Source: a virus. From it: a stretch of 64,000 nucleotides of DNA. The translations under genes were made by a program, and so were the position numbers. Numbering within the stretch: the stretch's first letter is position 1; each line of letters opens with the position of its first letter. Of the stretch, positions 43,537 through 51,632 are shown piece by piece. The stretch spans positions 1-64,000 of the IMG/VR virus record IMGVR_UViG_3300042881_004673; one strand, given 5' to 3'. The notes below the pieces were generated by a model that had not been told where the DNA came from, ran no database searches, and saw only the letters and a program-made list of their open reading frames with translations.

Positions 43537-43846
43537 GGTCGTTGAAGTTATCTATAAGTGATCTACTAACGTCCTAAAGGACTGTCCGCGGCTATGGGAC
43601 TTTAACTATACTATTTTCGCTGGAAAATACAAGTAGTGAAAAAAGTGGTCCTGTAGGTATCTACAGAGGGGGTTTATTCATTCTCACTATAGCAACAGGA
43701 CTATTATCGGTGGGAGAAAGTGGGTAGAACACTATGGGGAATAAGTGGTAGAAAGTGGGAAGGGGACTGTGTAGTGACGCGAGCGAGCCTGACATTTTGA
43801 CAAAAACAAGAAAATTAACATATTTATTTATTAACAATCCCCCCTT

Positions 43847-44128
43847 ATGATACATCTAATAGACAAATTCGAAACAACACTAAGTGAAATTAACGGGACC
43901 ATTACGGTCAATTATAGACATGACATATTGACAGGTTACTGTGAGTATAGAATTGTGGAGGTGAATAACAGATTTAAACAGAAGGCATGGTTACTTACCA
44001 ATACAGACATGGGGGATGTGATAGAGTATGTGCATAGTAATATGCCCCTATCAGATAATGATCTAATGGTTGTGGATAAATTAATCAGAGATCACTCGCT
44101 TAAAGCTGTTCAAGATCTTCATCGGTAA
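43847..44128 (+). CDS. Hypothetical protein in the non-coding island
   Basis: 93 residues. TATTTAT at 43821-43827 is 19 bases before the ATG, so it is probably expressed. N-terminal helix (LIDKFETTLSEINGTITVNY), then strands and a helical end. Similar in size and order to the 41582 product. Its end overlaps a minus-strand gene by 29 bases. No tag; function unknown. Confidence 0.55.
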   Translation: MIHLIDKFETTLSEINGTITVNYRHDILTGYCEYRIVEVNNRFKQKAWLLTNTDMGDVIEYVHSNMPLSDNDLMVVDKLIRDHSLKAVQDLHR

Positions 44129-44267
44129 TGATGTGAGAACGGATCCATCCACTTAGTTTAGAGGTGGGGAAAGTTTTTAAGGACATAATAGATAATACCA
44201 TAACACATATAGTGAACAGTCCAATCATAACCCACAAGATACTAATATAGTATAGGGGATTATACAT
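44100..44267 (-). CDS. Small two-helix membrane protein
   Basis: 55 residues from ATG 44267; a GTG further upstream is less likely because it overlaps the other small gene more. MYNPLYYISILWVMIGLFTI starts a hydrophobic helix continuing to about residue 30. The tail SGWIRSHIITDEDLEQL is soluble. The start overlaps the stop of the upstream minus-strand gene by eight bases. Confidence 0.45.
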   Translation of the reverse strand: MYNPLYYISILWVMIGLFTICVMVLSIMSLKTFPTSKLSGWIRSHIITDEDLEQL

Positions 44268-44382
44268 AACGATTCTTATATGTAGGTTCAACCAATGGTT
44301 CACATGGTAATGGTCTACAGATCATAAGTGAGATCCCCACACCAAAGAGGGGAAGAGTAAGATATATTAATAGGTTTCTCAT
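44260..44382 (-). CDS. Small membrane or exported peptide
   Basis: 40 residues: MRNLLIYLTLPLFGVGISLM then ICRPLPCEPL and a short tail. The hydrophobic N-terminus could be a signal anchor or lipoprotein signal (Cys at 22). It begins MRNL as does the small membrane protein at 45651, suggesting relatedness. It overlaps the next minus-strand gene. Confidence 0.4.
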   Translation of the reverse strand: MRNLLIYLTLPLFGVGISLMICRPLPCEPLVEPTYKNRYV

Positions 44383-44824
44383 AGTAATATAAAGATAAGT
44401 ATAATATATCACATAGACAAATCATTTCATCAATTAAATCATGGGGACCCTTATATATATTATAAGGCAGGTTGGAGTCTACACTCCAAGCATCCCCAAG
44501 ACTGCCAGCCCGACTCGATCTCTCATTGTCTATACAAAGATACGAAACCCTAATGACAATAACAAATAAGTTGACAACTAAATTATCAATTAAGTTATTA
44601 ACAACGGGCCCCCTCCCTTACATAGTGGCATGGGGGGCTATGTCCAATATGACCCCCTCCCCCCTCCGTATCCCCCCCATATATGACATTATGACAGGCC
44701 ATAGGGGGGTTCAATCCTCTCTATGGTGTATTCGTGAAAAAAATTCTGGAAAAATTTTTGGGAAAAAATTGAAACTATTCCCCCATTACATAGTGATGGT
44801 ATATTTATTACTAAAGAAAATATT
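44383..44824 (+). other. Structured non-coding region 2 with G/C tracts
   Basis: About 440 bases without a credible gene. Between 44600 and 44720 there are repeated runs of six or more G or C in a genome that is otherwise A/T-rich. A compound hairpin lies at 44466-44506. The last 60 bases form the promoter region of the tagged gene at 44825. Confidence 0.6.
44466..44506 (+). other. Compound hairpin
   Basis: GGCAG (44466-44470) pairs with CTGCC (44502-44506). Inside, TTGGAGT (44472-44478), loop CTAC and ACTCCAA (44483-44489) form a perfect seven-base stem. It is not a tRNA (no T-arm or anticodon arm) and has no T-run. Confidence 0.6.
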
Positions 44825-45544
44825 ATGAAAAGAATTATAAGATTAACTGAATCAGATCTAACAAGGATTGTTAAACGTATAATAATGGAGGAGCAATGTT
44901 CTGCACCACCTCAATGGTTAATGAATTATCAACTCGACGGTAAATTAGGAAAGGGTGAATGTTCTAATTGGGAATGGAGAAAAGACACATATACTTTTTT
45001 ATTTATAAATCCTAAAGTTAAGATATTAATATTGAGTATTAATCCGAATGAGATTGAAGAGGATCAATTAAACGAACTTAAACAAATATTTGGTGAACCC
45101 AAAATTACGGAAAAATATTACACATTTAAATATACTTTCTCAAACCAAGAAGATGGTGGGGATTTAAATCAAACACTTGATAAATTACAAGGAAAGGTTC
45201 CATGGATCGCATCCCTTAACGAGTCTGACATAAGACGTATATTGGAAAACGCCTTCACTAAAATGAGAAGAAGGGATGGTGAACCTATTGTAAGAAAAAC
45301 GGATTTAGTAAAAGGTGTTATACATGATTTATCTATGAAAATGTCCAAAGAATATGGTTTGGATGAATATGAGGGTGATGATAACATTCCTGAGTATCTA
45401 ATGCCTTATCTTGATGAAATCTCTGAAGTTGTATCTAATATTGATACAATGTTAATTTGGGATGCTGTTTATGAATCCCTCGATACCCCCGAAATAAATG
45501 ATCTAATTGATAAAATTGTTGATGAATATGGCGAAGATAATTAA
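44825..45544 (+). CDS. Tag A protein
   Basis: 239 residues. Tag A start MKRIIRLTESDLTRIVKRII, then M-E before Glu. Residues about 25-110 form a small domain with Cys and Trp (QCSAPPQWLMNYQ; NWEWRKDTYTFLFIN). The C-terminal half is helical and acidic. No family recognised. TATTTAT at 44802-44808 is 16 bases upstream; the leader is nearly the same as that of the gene at 45861. A terminator follows. Confidence 0.75.
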   Translation: MKRIIRLTESDLTRIVKRIIMEEQCSAPPQWLMNYQLDGKLGKGECSNWEWRKDTYTFLFINPKVKILILSINPNEIEEDQLNELKQIFGEPKITEKYYTFKYTFSNQEDGGDLNQTLDKLQGKVPWIASLNESDIRRILENAFTKMRRRDGEPIVRKTDLVKGVIHDLSMKMSKEYGLDEYEGDDNIPEYLMPYLDEISEVVSNIDTMLIWDAVYESLDTPEINDLIDKIVDEYGEDN

Positions 45545-45550
45545 TATGAT

Positions 45551-45580
45551 CCCCATTCTCTAATACAGGTGGGGTTTTTT
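45551..45580 (+). terminator. Intrinsic terminator
   Basis: CCCCA (45551-45555) pairs with TGGGG (45570-45574) and is followed by TTTTTTGTTTT. The same terminator sequence, with small changes, follows several other tagged genes. Confidence 0.75.
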
Positions 45581-45650
45581 GTTTTATGTAAAACGACCCC
45601 CCTCTTTCTTATGTTTACATTATTAACTAATATCATTAACGTTTAACTAT

Positions 45651-45803
45651 ATGAGAAATCTTGGAATCATATTATCTGCATTGGTAACCATTATTTTGGT
45701 TATATATTATGTGAACCCATTTATCATATATCTTATTGGATGTTATCAGGTTGGAGTATGGATTGGGGACGCCATGATTAAGTTGATTGAAAAAGATGAT
45801 TGA
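45651..45803 (+). CDS. Small membrane protein
   Basis: 50 residues: MRNLGIILSALVTIILVIYY, then VNPFIIYLIGCYQVGVWIGD, then a charged tail. It has one or two membrane helices. Own start ATG 45651 between a terminator and the next tagged gene. Untagged; function unknown. Confidence 0.55.
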   Translation: MRNLGIILSALVTIILVIYYVNPFIIYLIGCYQVGVWIGDAMIKLIEKDD

Positions 45804-45860
45804 TAAAAATAATATCCCTATTATGAGGTGATGGTATATTTATTAATAAAAGAAAATATT

Positions 45861-46226
45861 ATGTCAAAAATTATAAGATTAACGGAAAGAGATTTATCTC
45901 GTATTGTTAGACAAACGATTATGGAGATGGAATCCTCTAGTGAATTTACAAACCATACTGGTTCTCCTACTAAGGTATCTATAATCAAGTTTAATAAAAA
46001 AATGGATTATGACGGGGCTTTGTCCATGTTGAAAACATATGGATCAACATATCGTTTTCCAAACAATTGGGGTAGTATAAAAGACACATTTAATAGTGGG
46101 GAGTATTGGGATAGTACTACACATGGGACATACAACATATCATATTACAATATGAAAGATAAACAATTACATCATGGGCATAGACTGCATAAAAAATATT
46201 TAATATTAGTTAAAAAAAATAAATAA
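45861..46226 (+). CDS. Tag A protein
   Basis: 121 residues from ATG 45861; an upstream in-frame start lies in the promoter. Start MSKIIRLTERDLSRIVRQTI, then M-E before Met. The body has STTHGTYNISYYN and ends basic (GHRLHKKYLILVKKNK). TATTTAT at 45837-45843 is 17 bases upstream. Function unknown. Confidence 0.72.
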   Translation: MSKIIRLTERDLSRIVRQTIMEMESSSEFTNHTGSPTKVSIIKFNKKMDYDGALSMLKTYGSTYRFPNNWGSIKDTFNSGEYWDSTTHGTYNISYYNMKDKQLHHGHRLHKKYLILVKKNK

Positions 46227-46251
46227 TTTTAATTATTAAACAAAATTAATT

Positions 46252-46599
46252 ATGAAAAGAATTATAAGATTAACGGAAAGAGATTTAACAAGAATTGTTA
46301 GAAGAGTTATAAAAGAAAATGCTGATAAAACAAACATCTATTATAGGAGATGTGAGGGTGGTTACGGTTTAATTGAACCCGAAAGTTTTGAGTTTTTACC
46401 TGGTGATGATAAATTTATAAAATTCCTTAGAAAACCTGATCCTAATTTTGATAATGGAAATAGTAAAAGTATTGGTAAGTGTCTTGCTTATGAAGAACCA
46501 ATGGAAGGGTTATGTTTTGATATAATTGTTGAAGAAGGTGAAGGTGGTAGAAAAATTGCTTATAGTGGAATTGATTGTGAGACAAGGGAAAGATGGTAG
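46252..46599 (+). CDS. Tag A protein
   Basis: 115 residues. Start MKRIIRLTERDLTRIVRRVI, then K-E before Asn. The body has a beta-rich, Cys-containing region (RRCEGGYGLIEPESFEFLPG; CLAYEEPMEGLCFDIIVEEG). No recognised domain. The terminator-like sequence at about 46630 keeps only its right arm and T-run. Confidence 0.72.
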   Translation: MKRIIRLTERDLTRIVRRVIKENADKTNIYYRRCEGGYGLIEPESFEFLPGDDKFIKFLRKPDPNFDNGNSKSIGKCLAYEEPMEGLCFDIIVEEGEGGRKIAYSGIDCETRERW

Positions 46600-46661
46600 T
46601 GTTTTTTAACAACTGATATATTTTAAGAGTGGGGTTTTTTATTTCCTTATATTTATCATAT

Positions 46662-47078
46662 ATGAAAGTAGTCATAACTAAATCACAATATCAGAAAATC
46701 GTATTTAATTTATTGGATGTCTTGTATGGTCCCAATATTTCATTTAAAAAAGATGAGAATTCAGATGTATTTGAGATTTTATCAGATGATGATGTAGAAA
46801 TTTTTAGAGTTTATACAAAAGAGGGAAGATCTAAAGGATGTAAAAGAGATTTGTTAGTTCTTTCTAATACAATGGAGGACATTCAATCGTATGTGCCACC
46901 ATCGGTATTAAGAAAAAAATTATTTGCTAAAACTGTTATTTCTTATGTTAATGAAAAAACGGATCTTGATGTTGATTGTATTGATTTTGCGTATGAAATA
47001 TATGATAATGATGAAACTTATTTCGAAAAAAAATATAGATTTAACGTTAAAAAAAATAAAAAAACTCACAATCGATAG
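46662..47078 (+). CDS. Tag C-like protein, paralogue of the 53662 product
   Basis: 138 residues from ATG 46662. Start MKVVITKSQYQKIVFNLLDV. Shared with the 53662 product: NLLD(V/T)LYGP, DxxIFRVYT, KGCK(R/K)DL, KTVISYVNEKT and DCIDF. It lacks a clear hydrophobic-x-Glu cleavage site, so if it is targeted it may not be processed at the N-terminus. TATTTAT at 46650-46656 ends five bases before the ATG. Confidence 0.72.
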   Translation: MKVVITKSQYQKIVFNLLDVLYGPNISFKKDENSDVFEILSDDDVEIFRVYTKEGRSKGCKRDLLVLSNTMEDIQSYVPPSVLRKKLFAKTVISYVNEKTDLDVDCIDFAYEIYDNDETYFEKKYRFNVKKNKKTHNR

Positions 47079-47133
47079 GTTTTTTTATTTTTTTTTTTGA
47101 ACATAGAAGTATTTATAAATAAATTAAAATATT

Positions 47134-47778
47134 ATGGGAAGAATTATAAGATTAACGGAAAGAGATTTAACAAGAATTGTTAGAAGAGTTATTAGAGAGG
47201 AACAAACAAATGTTAATGATGATTATTATTTTATTGACGAAAAAAGTATTTATGAACCACAATATGGGTATGGTGGTGGTAATGCGTTCCAAACTGTAAG
47301 AGGAACAGAAGTTTGGTTGAATAATGCCGCTCAGACATCATGGCCTGCGGGTGATGCGGTTAAAACAAAAAAGGCGGCACAAAAACTTATAAAAGCTTTA
47401 TCAGGATTAGATATTAGCGGAAGTGGTGCCAAGTTGGCTCAAGAAGTTGCAACCGAATGGAAAACATACGGTTTGATTGATCAAAATGAATTTTTAAGGC
47501 AGTGGGATGTGTTAGCAGCAAAACAAGGAGAATATTTCAACCTTAGTGGCGGGAACATGTTTAAATGGATGTCACCTTGGGAAGAATTGTTTGATGATAA
47601 TGAGCATGATATTGCAAGTCAAATGATTGATCATAGTATAGCAAGAGTTAAAACTTACTGTCAACCTTATGCGGATCAAAAAACTAAAGCCGCAAGAGGT
47701 GTTGGAACATATTCTAAAAATGTAATTTGTGATTTGTTTGTAACTAATGATCTAAGAAGTCCTATGTTTAAAGACTAA
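47134..47778 (+). CDS. Tag A protein
   Basis: 214 residues. Start MGRIIRLTERDLTRIVRRVI, then R-E before Glu. The body has KAAQKLIKALSGLDISGSGA and a Trp-rich helical centre (LRQWDVLAAKQGEYFNLSGG). No recognised domain. The promoter and tag DNA (about 47110-47200) is nearly identical to that at 48553-48643. TATTTAT at 47110-47116, 17 bases upstream. Confidence 0.73.
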   Translation: MGRIIRLTERDLTRIVRRVIREEQTNVNDDYYFIDEKSIYEPQYGYGGGNAFQTVRGTEVWLNNAAQTSWPAGDAVKTKKAAQKLIKALSGLDISGSGAKLAQEVATEWKTYGLIDQNEFLRQWDVLAAKQGEYFNLSGGNMFKWMSPWEELFDDNEHDIASQMIDHSIARVKTYCQPYADQKTKAARGVGTYSKNVICDLFVTNDLRSPMFKD

Positions 47779-47790
47779 TAAAATTTATAA

Positions 47791-47820
47791 CCCCATTTTC
47801 TAATAAGAGTGGGGTTTTTT
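47791..47820 (+). terminator. Intrinsic terminator
   Basis: CCCCA (47791-47795) pairs with TGGGG (47810-47814), with an inner TCT/AGA pairing and a T-run. Same type as at 45551 and 49947. Confidence 0.75.
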
Positions 47821-47866
47821 TATGATATAAAATTCTTCCTTTCTTATTGGGCGCCGGAACCCCGTC

Positions 47867-47887
47867 CCGACTTCGTCGGTTTTTTTT
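47867..47887 (+). terminator. Second, GC-rich intrinsic terminator
   Basis: CCGAC (47867-47871), TTC, GTCGG (47875-47879), then eight T. It lies in a short GC-rich stretch (47850-47880) quite unlike the local composition, perhaps acquired separately. Confidence 0.7.
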
Positions 47888-47963
47888 ATCTTATTTATAA
47901 TTTACTTAAGTGGGTATTTCAGAAAAGGTGTCGGTTTTTTTGTTTATACCATATTTATTATAT

Positions 47964-48533
47964 ATGAAAAAAATTATAAGATTAACAGAAAATGATTTGT
48001 ATAGAATTGTTCGACAAGTTATTAGTGAAGAAGAAGTTTCTTATAATGTATTAAACAAATACTTAATATCTAAACCAGAGTTAATACCGTTATATCAAGA
48101 GATTGAAAAAGTTCTTGGTGATAAATTTACTGAAAAACATTTTACCGATGAAATCAAATATTCGGGAGGATTAAAAGAACTAAGTGGAAAACTTTTACCA
48201 AAAACTATTAATTCTTTTAATTTGTTAAAAAGCAAATTTCCTAATATAACCTATTCAGATAAAAGTTATCGTACTTATAAACTTCAAAAAGATATGTTTT
48301 TAGATAGCGCTAAATCACACGGAAATACTATTTCAGGTGGGCTAATTCAAGCGGCTTTACCTGGATTTAGTCAACACCACACAGGAAAATCTTTAGACCT
48401 TGCTAATTATAAAAAAAATGGAGTTTCACAATTAACACCTGAAATATTACAAAAATATAATTTTTCACTTCCATACCAATATAAAACATCATTCAGAATG
48501 GCAGAACCTTGGCACATATATTTAAATAACTAA
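47964..48533 (+). CDS. Tagged M15 (VanY-like) D-Ala-D-Ala peptidase
   Basis: 189 residues from ATG 47964. Tag A start MKKIIRLTENDLYRIVRQVI, then S-E before Glu. Zinc site of M15 peptidases: S136-x-H138-x-x-G141-x-S143-x-D145 (GFSQHHTGKSLDL) and E181-P-W-H184 (AEPWHIY). KSYRTYKLQ at 100-108 is the usual upstream motif. It should cut D-Ala-D-Ala or related peptide bonds in peptidoglycan and may help entry. TATTTAT at 47952-47958 ends five bases before the ATG. Confidence 0.85.
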   Translation: MKKIIRLTENDLYRIVRQVISEEEVSYNVLNKYLISKPELIPLYQEIEKVLGDKFTEKHFTDEIKYSGGLKELSGKLLPKTINSFNLLKSKFPNITYSDKSYRTYKLQKDMFLDSAKSHGNTISGGLIQAALPGFSQHHTGKSLDLANYKKNGVSQLTPEILQKYNFSLPYQYKTSFRMAEPWHIYLNN

Positions 48534-48576
48534 TTTTTTTTGAATATATAAGTATTTATAAATAAATTAAAATATT

Positions 48577-49110
48577 ATGGGAAGAATTATAAGATTAACA
48601 GAAAGAGATTTGACTCGCATCGTTAGAAGAGTTATTAGAGAAAATGAAGAAGAGTGGATTGACCAATCACAAGATATGGATGATGAATCAGACTTTTCAA
48701 AAATGGAACTAGAACAAAGTAGTAAAGAGGCGACAGAACAATTGAGTCCTGAAGAGCAAGATATGTTACGTGATTTTATAGAAAGTAACGGTATTGAATC
48801 TTTACAATCAATAGTTAAAGATTCTTTGGAGTCTGTATTGACGGAAGAGGATGAAAATGAAATGGGTGATAATGAATACGAAATAAGAAGTATCATTGAT
48901 AAAATTATTGGTTATAGTTCAATTGGTGCTGTATTAGCGATTGTTCCGGCAGCAATGTTTATAAGTGCGGGAATTGCTGCGGCTTTAGGTGTTTATGCTT
49001 TAGCAAGTAATACTCTTAGAGATTCCGCTTGGTTTAAAAGAAAAGGTTATGATAAATACCAAACAGGACACCATTACGGAAAATCCGATAAAAGTAGAAA
49101 CAACAGATAA
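48577..49110 (+). CDS. Tag A membrane protein
   Basis: 177 residues. Start MGRIIRLTERDLTRIVRRVI, then R-E before Asn. An acidic, helical middle (about 25-105) precedes a hydrophobic segment (about 110-145: GAVLAIVPAAMFISAGIAAA) and a basic tail. The layout matches the 60483 product. A packaged membrane-active protein could form part of a DNA-entry channel, though this is inference. TATTTAT at 48553-48559, 17 bases upstream. Confidence 0.72.
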   Translation: MGRIIRLTERDLTRIVRRVIRENEEEWIDQSQDMDDESDFSKMELEQSSKEATEQLSPEEQDMLRDFIESNGIESLQSIVKDSLESVLTEEDENEMGDNEYEIRSIIDKIIGYSSIGAVLAIVPAAMFISAGIAAALGVYALASNTLRDSAWFKRKGYDKYQTGHHYGKSDKSRNNR

Positions 49111-49112
49111 TA

Positions 49113-49607
49113 ATGAAAAGAATTATAAGATTAACCGAATCAGATTTAACAAGACTTGTTAAAAAAACTATTATGGAACTTGATAGGTCAACTTATGATA
49201 GAGCTGCTGATGTTGCAGGTGAAAAAGGATATAATAAATTGTCTGATAGATTTCGTGAATACGGAAAAGAATTTGGTTTAAATCAAGAAAGAGATAATAT
49301 CGTAATGGTTGTAGATCGTGGAGGTGAAGACCAAGTTTTAAACGTTAGAATTAATGATCTAAAAAGTGATTCTAACTATTCTATGAGTTTTACTTTGGAA
49401 ACAGAAGAACTTGATAAAGGAACTAAAAGAAAGTTTGAATTAAACAAATATTCGGATAACATAGAATTTTATCTGAATGGTCAATTTCCATCTTTGCCAC
49501 AGACAAGGAAAGATGCAAAAAAAGTTTTAAGGTTGTTTGAAAACAATGGAGTTGATGTAAGTAAAATTGACCCAAGATCAATATCATATGATGACAGTGG
49601 ATTTTAA
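49113..49607 (+). CDS. Tag A protein
   Basis: 164 residues, two bases after the previous stop. Start MKRIIRLTESDLTRLVKKTI, then M-E before Leu. The body is charged, with DNIVMVVDRGGEDQVLNVRI and a late helical region. No family recognised. It has no promoter motif of its own, so it is cotranscribed with the 48577 gene. Confidence 0.7.
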   Translation: MKRIIRLTESDLTRLVKKTIMELDRSTYDRAADVAGEKGYNKLSDRFREYGKEFGLNQERDNIVMVVDRGGEDQVLNVRINDLKSDSNYSMSFTLETEELDKGTKRKFELNKYSDNIEFYLNGQFPSLPQTRKDAKKVLRLFENNGVDVSKIDPRSISYDDSGF

Positions 49608-49631
49608 ATGATAAACTAAAGAAATAAAGAT

Positions 49632-49919
49632 ATGAAAAGAATTATAAGATTAACTGAATCAGATTTAACAAGATTAGTTAAACAAGTTATTAGTGAAAAC
49701 TACGAAAACTCATTATACTCAGATATTATGGAACTAATAAAAAATTCTAACTCAAGTCATGAAGAAACCATTAGTGTTTTAAATTCTATTGTTGATGAAA
49801 TGTCTTCTTCAAGGAGATTAAGACGAGATGTAGAAAAAAGATTTCGTGATGATAATGAAATCACAAGTAATGATCCACGATATCTTTACGACATGGGACG
49901 TGGAGTATCAGGTCATTAA
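49632..49919 (+). CDS. Tag A protein
   Basis: 95 residues. Start MKRIIRLTESDLTRLVKQVI, then S-E before Asn. Short helical cargo (LYSDIMELIKNSNSSHEETI) ending DMGRGVSGH. Followed by a terminator. Function unknown. Confidence 0.7.
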   Translation: MKRIIRLTESDLTRLVKQVISENYENSLYSDIMELIKNSNSSHEETISVLNSIVDEMSSSRRLRRDVEKRFRDDNEITSNDPRYLYDMGRGVSGH

Positions 49920-49946
49920 AAATTAATAAATAAAATTTTTATAAAA

Positions 49947-49976
49947 CCCCATTCTCTAACAAGAGTGGGGTTTTTT
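49947..49976 (+). terminator. Intrinsic terminator
   Basis: CCCCA (49947-49951) pairs with TGGGG (49966-49970), with inner CTCT/AGAG pairs, then TTTTTTGTTT. Near copy of the one at 45551. Confidence 0.8.
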
Positions 49977-50025
49977 GTTTCACTTATTTAAATGTTGGGG
50001 TATATTTAAAATTATATATTATTCT

Positions 50026-50424
50026 ATGGTTAGAAAAGACATTTATAAAATTGACATACAAGATGGTTTATATTTTTTAGTATTTCATAAAACATTTAAT
50101 GGTGGGTTTGGATCCGCAGTATCTTTATATGTGAATGAATTCGAATATTTAAAATTTGATTGTTTTGGGGAGAATGAAGGTCATTATCATATTTATGATG
50201 AAATAACAAATGAGATCATATATTTTATTGAAAAAACATGTGAAGAACAAATAACTCGTACTTCATATGAATTAATTAATAATATTGACACATATTTAAA
50301 TAAAAGTAAAAATGTGGATATAAAAAATTTTAAAATAAATCACAAAGATTTTATAGAAAAAATAGATGATGTAAAAAATAAAATGTTAGAATATGAATAT
50401 AATTTTTATTCTACTTTAAGATAA
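50026..50424 (+). CDS. Hypothetical protein
   Basis: 132 residues from ATG 50026 (the frame is open upstream through non-coding-like sequence). MVRKDIYKIDIQDGLYFLVF, then GFGSAVSLYVNEFEYLKFDC: beta-rich N-terminal half and helical C-terminal half. Untagged. Function unknown. Confidence 0.6.
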   Translation: MVRKDIYKIDIQDGLYFLVFHKTFNGGFGSAVSLYVNEFEYLKFDCFGENEGHYHIYDEITNEIIYFIEKTCEEQITRTSYELINNIDTYLNKSKNVDIKNFKINHKDFIEKIDDVKNKMLEYEYNFYSTLR

Positions 50425-50435
50425 AATATAAAACA

Positions 50436-51089
50436 ATGACACCACACCATTTATCAGAAAAATTTTACACCTCGATTAATTTGGTGGTAAATAAGACACA
50501 GCCAAAAAAAATACTATTTTTAGCAAAAGTCTTTTGTGAAGAATGGTTATTACCTAATATGTTAACGTATTCAGATGATGTTCATATTGATTATATTCTA
50601 ATACAAGAAGATGAGGTTATTGGTCTTGAGTGTGAAATTAAAGATGGAATGAAATATAATTTTCCACATAACTATGTTTCATTTGATGAGTTTAAAAACT
50701 TTTTATTTTTGGATTCTTATGATTTTATTATAATGGATACGGTTCATTATAAGGACTATATGGATTACATTTTTAAAAACATAATTCCTTTGTGTGACGG
50801 TTATGTTTTATTACATGATACATTACCACAAAGTGAGGGATCTTTGACAATACCTCGTAGATCTGATACTAGTCCTTGGGTTGGTCAAACATATATTTCA
50901 TTTCATAATTTTTATTTGGGAAATAAGAATATATCATATAATTTTGATGATGGTTATGTTGGTTATGGTTTAATTGATTGTTCTAAAAATAATATTAATG
51001 TTGATTATGATGACACAATAATTTGGGGACTAGATCAAATTAAACTTAGTTCCATCCCTCACGAACAATTTAATAATGTTATAATGTAA
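50436..51089 (+). CDS. Methyltransferase-like protein
   Basis: 217 residues. KKILFLAKVFCEEWLLPNML early and SYDFIIMDTVHYKDYMDYIF, then PLCDGYVLLHDTLP, follow the motif order of Methyltransf_24-like class I methyltransferases (the D-x-x-H and G-hydrophobic-HD pattern). The expected glycine-rich SAM loop is weak, so binding is uncertain. Untagged; probably cotranscribed with the 50026 gene. Confidence 0.5.
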   Translation: MTPHHLSEKFYTSINLVVNKTQPKKILFLAKVFCEEWLLPNMLTYSDDVHIDYILIQEDEVIGLECEIKDGMKYNFPHNYVSFDEFKNFLFLDSYDFIIMDTVHYKDYMDYIFKNIIPLCDGYVLLHDTLPQSEGSLTIPRRSDTSPWVGQTYISFHNFYLGNKNISYNFDDGYVGYGLIDCSKNNINVDYDDTIIWGLDQIKLSSIPHEQFNNVIM

Positions 51090-51177
51090 AAAAAAATAAA
51101 TAATTAATAATAAAAGTGAGATTTTTTGCAACATCAACATATTTATTAATAAATTAAAACAAATAAATTAAAACATT

Positions 51178-51504
51178 ATGGGAAAAATAGTAAGATTAAC
51201 TGAATCAGATTTAGTTAGAATTGTAAAAAGAGTAATTAATGAAGGTCTGAGTACAGCACTTATGGCACCATTAACTGTTGGTGGTAAAACATATCAAGTG
51301 CAACTTTTTGGTAGAGATACGGTTGCTTTTGTTAGTAAAAATGATGTAAACACTGAGATTAAAGACAGAGATCTAATTGGAAAACTTAATACGGCGGCCG
51401 GATTTGCTTATGAAGCAATTCCAACATCAACCGGAACAGCGTCAGTTGGGTATATTAAAAATCACTGTTCTAAATACGGTAATCTTTGTAGTAAATTACC
51501 ATAA
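51178..51504 (+). CDS. Tag A protein, paralogue of the next gene
   Basis: 108 residues. Start MGKIVRLTESDLVRIVKRVI, then N-E before Gly. The first 69 bases are identical to those of the gene at 51633; the cargo then differs but keeps similar order (VGGKTYQVQLFGRDTVAFV and NGKKYNLLVYGNGTVAYD). TATTTAT at 51140-51146. Function unknown. Confidence 0.72.
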   Translation: MGKIVRLTESDLVRIVKRVINEGLSTALMAPLTVGGKTYQVQLFGRDTVAFVSKNDVNTEIKDRDLIGKLNTAAGFAYEAIPTSTGTASVGYIKNHCSKYGNLCSKLP

Positions 51505-51632
51505 TGGTAGTTGGGTTTACCAAAGATCTTTATAATTAAAATAATATTTAAAATCCCCACATTAAAATTAAGATTGTTGGGTTTTTTTAAAACATAAACA
51601 TATTTATTAAAAAATTAAAAAATTAAAACATT

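Larger units (their letters stand above)
42995..43846 (+). other. Structured non-coding region 1
   Basis: About 850 bases with no credible gene, in otherwise dense coding DNA. It has short G and C tracts unlike the flanks, a tandem promoter repeat at 43082, and several perfect hairpins: 43325-43368, 43519-43536, 43571-43582 (GTCCT, AGGAC) and 43651-43666 (CTGTAG, GTAT, CTACAG). ATAAGTG recurs at about 43281, 43521, 43554 and 43741. Candidates are a replication origin, a packaging site or a structured RNA. Confidence 0.6.

Noticed and set aside
44466-44506. Possible tRNA
   Set aside because: Two stems resemble an acceptor and one arm, but there is no T-arm consensus, no anticodon arm and no suitable length. 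No convincing tRNA was found anywhere in the window.
44472-44828. Open frame of 118 codons on the plus strand
   Set aside because: It starts at a TTG inside a perfect hairpin, crosses poly-C tracts and the promoter of the next gene, and its translation has no coherent composition.
46605-46640. Terminator after the 46252 gene
   Set aside because: Only the right arm (GAGTGGGG) and T-run remain; the matching left arm is absent, so I did not list it as a terminator.
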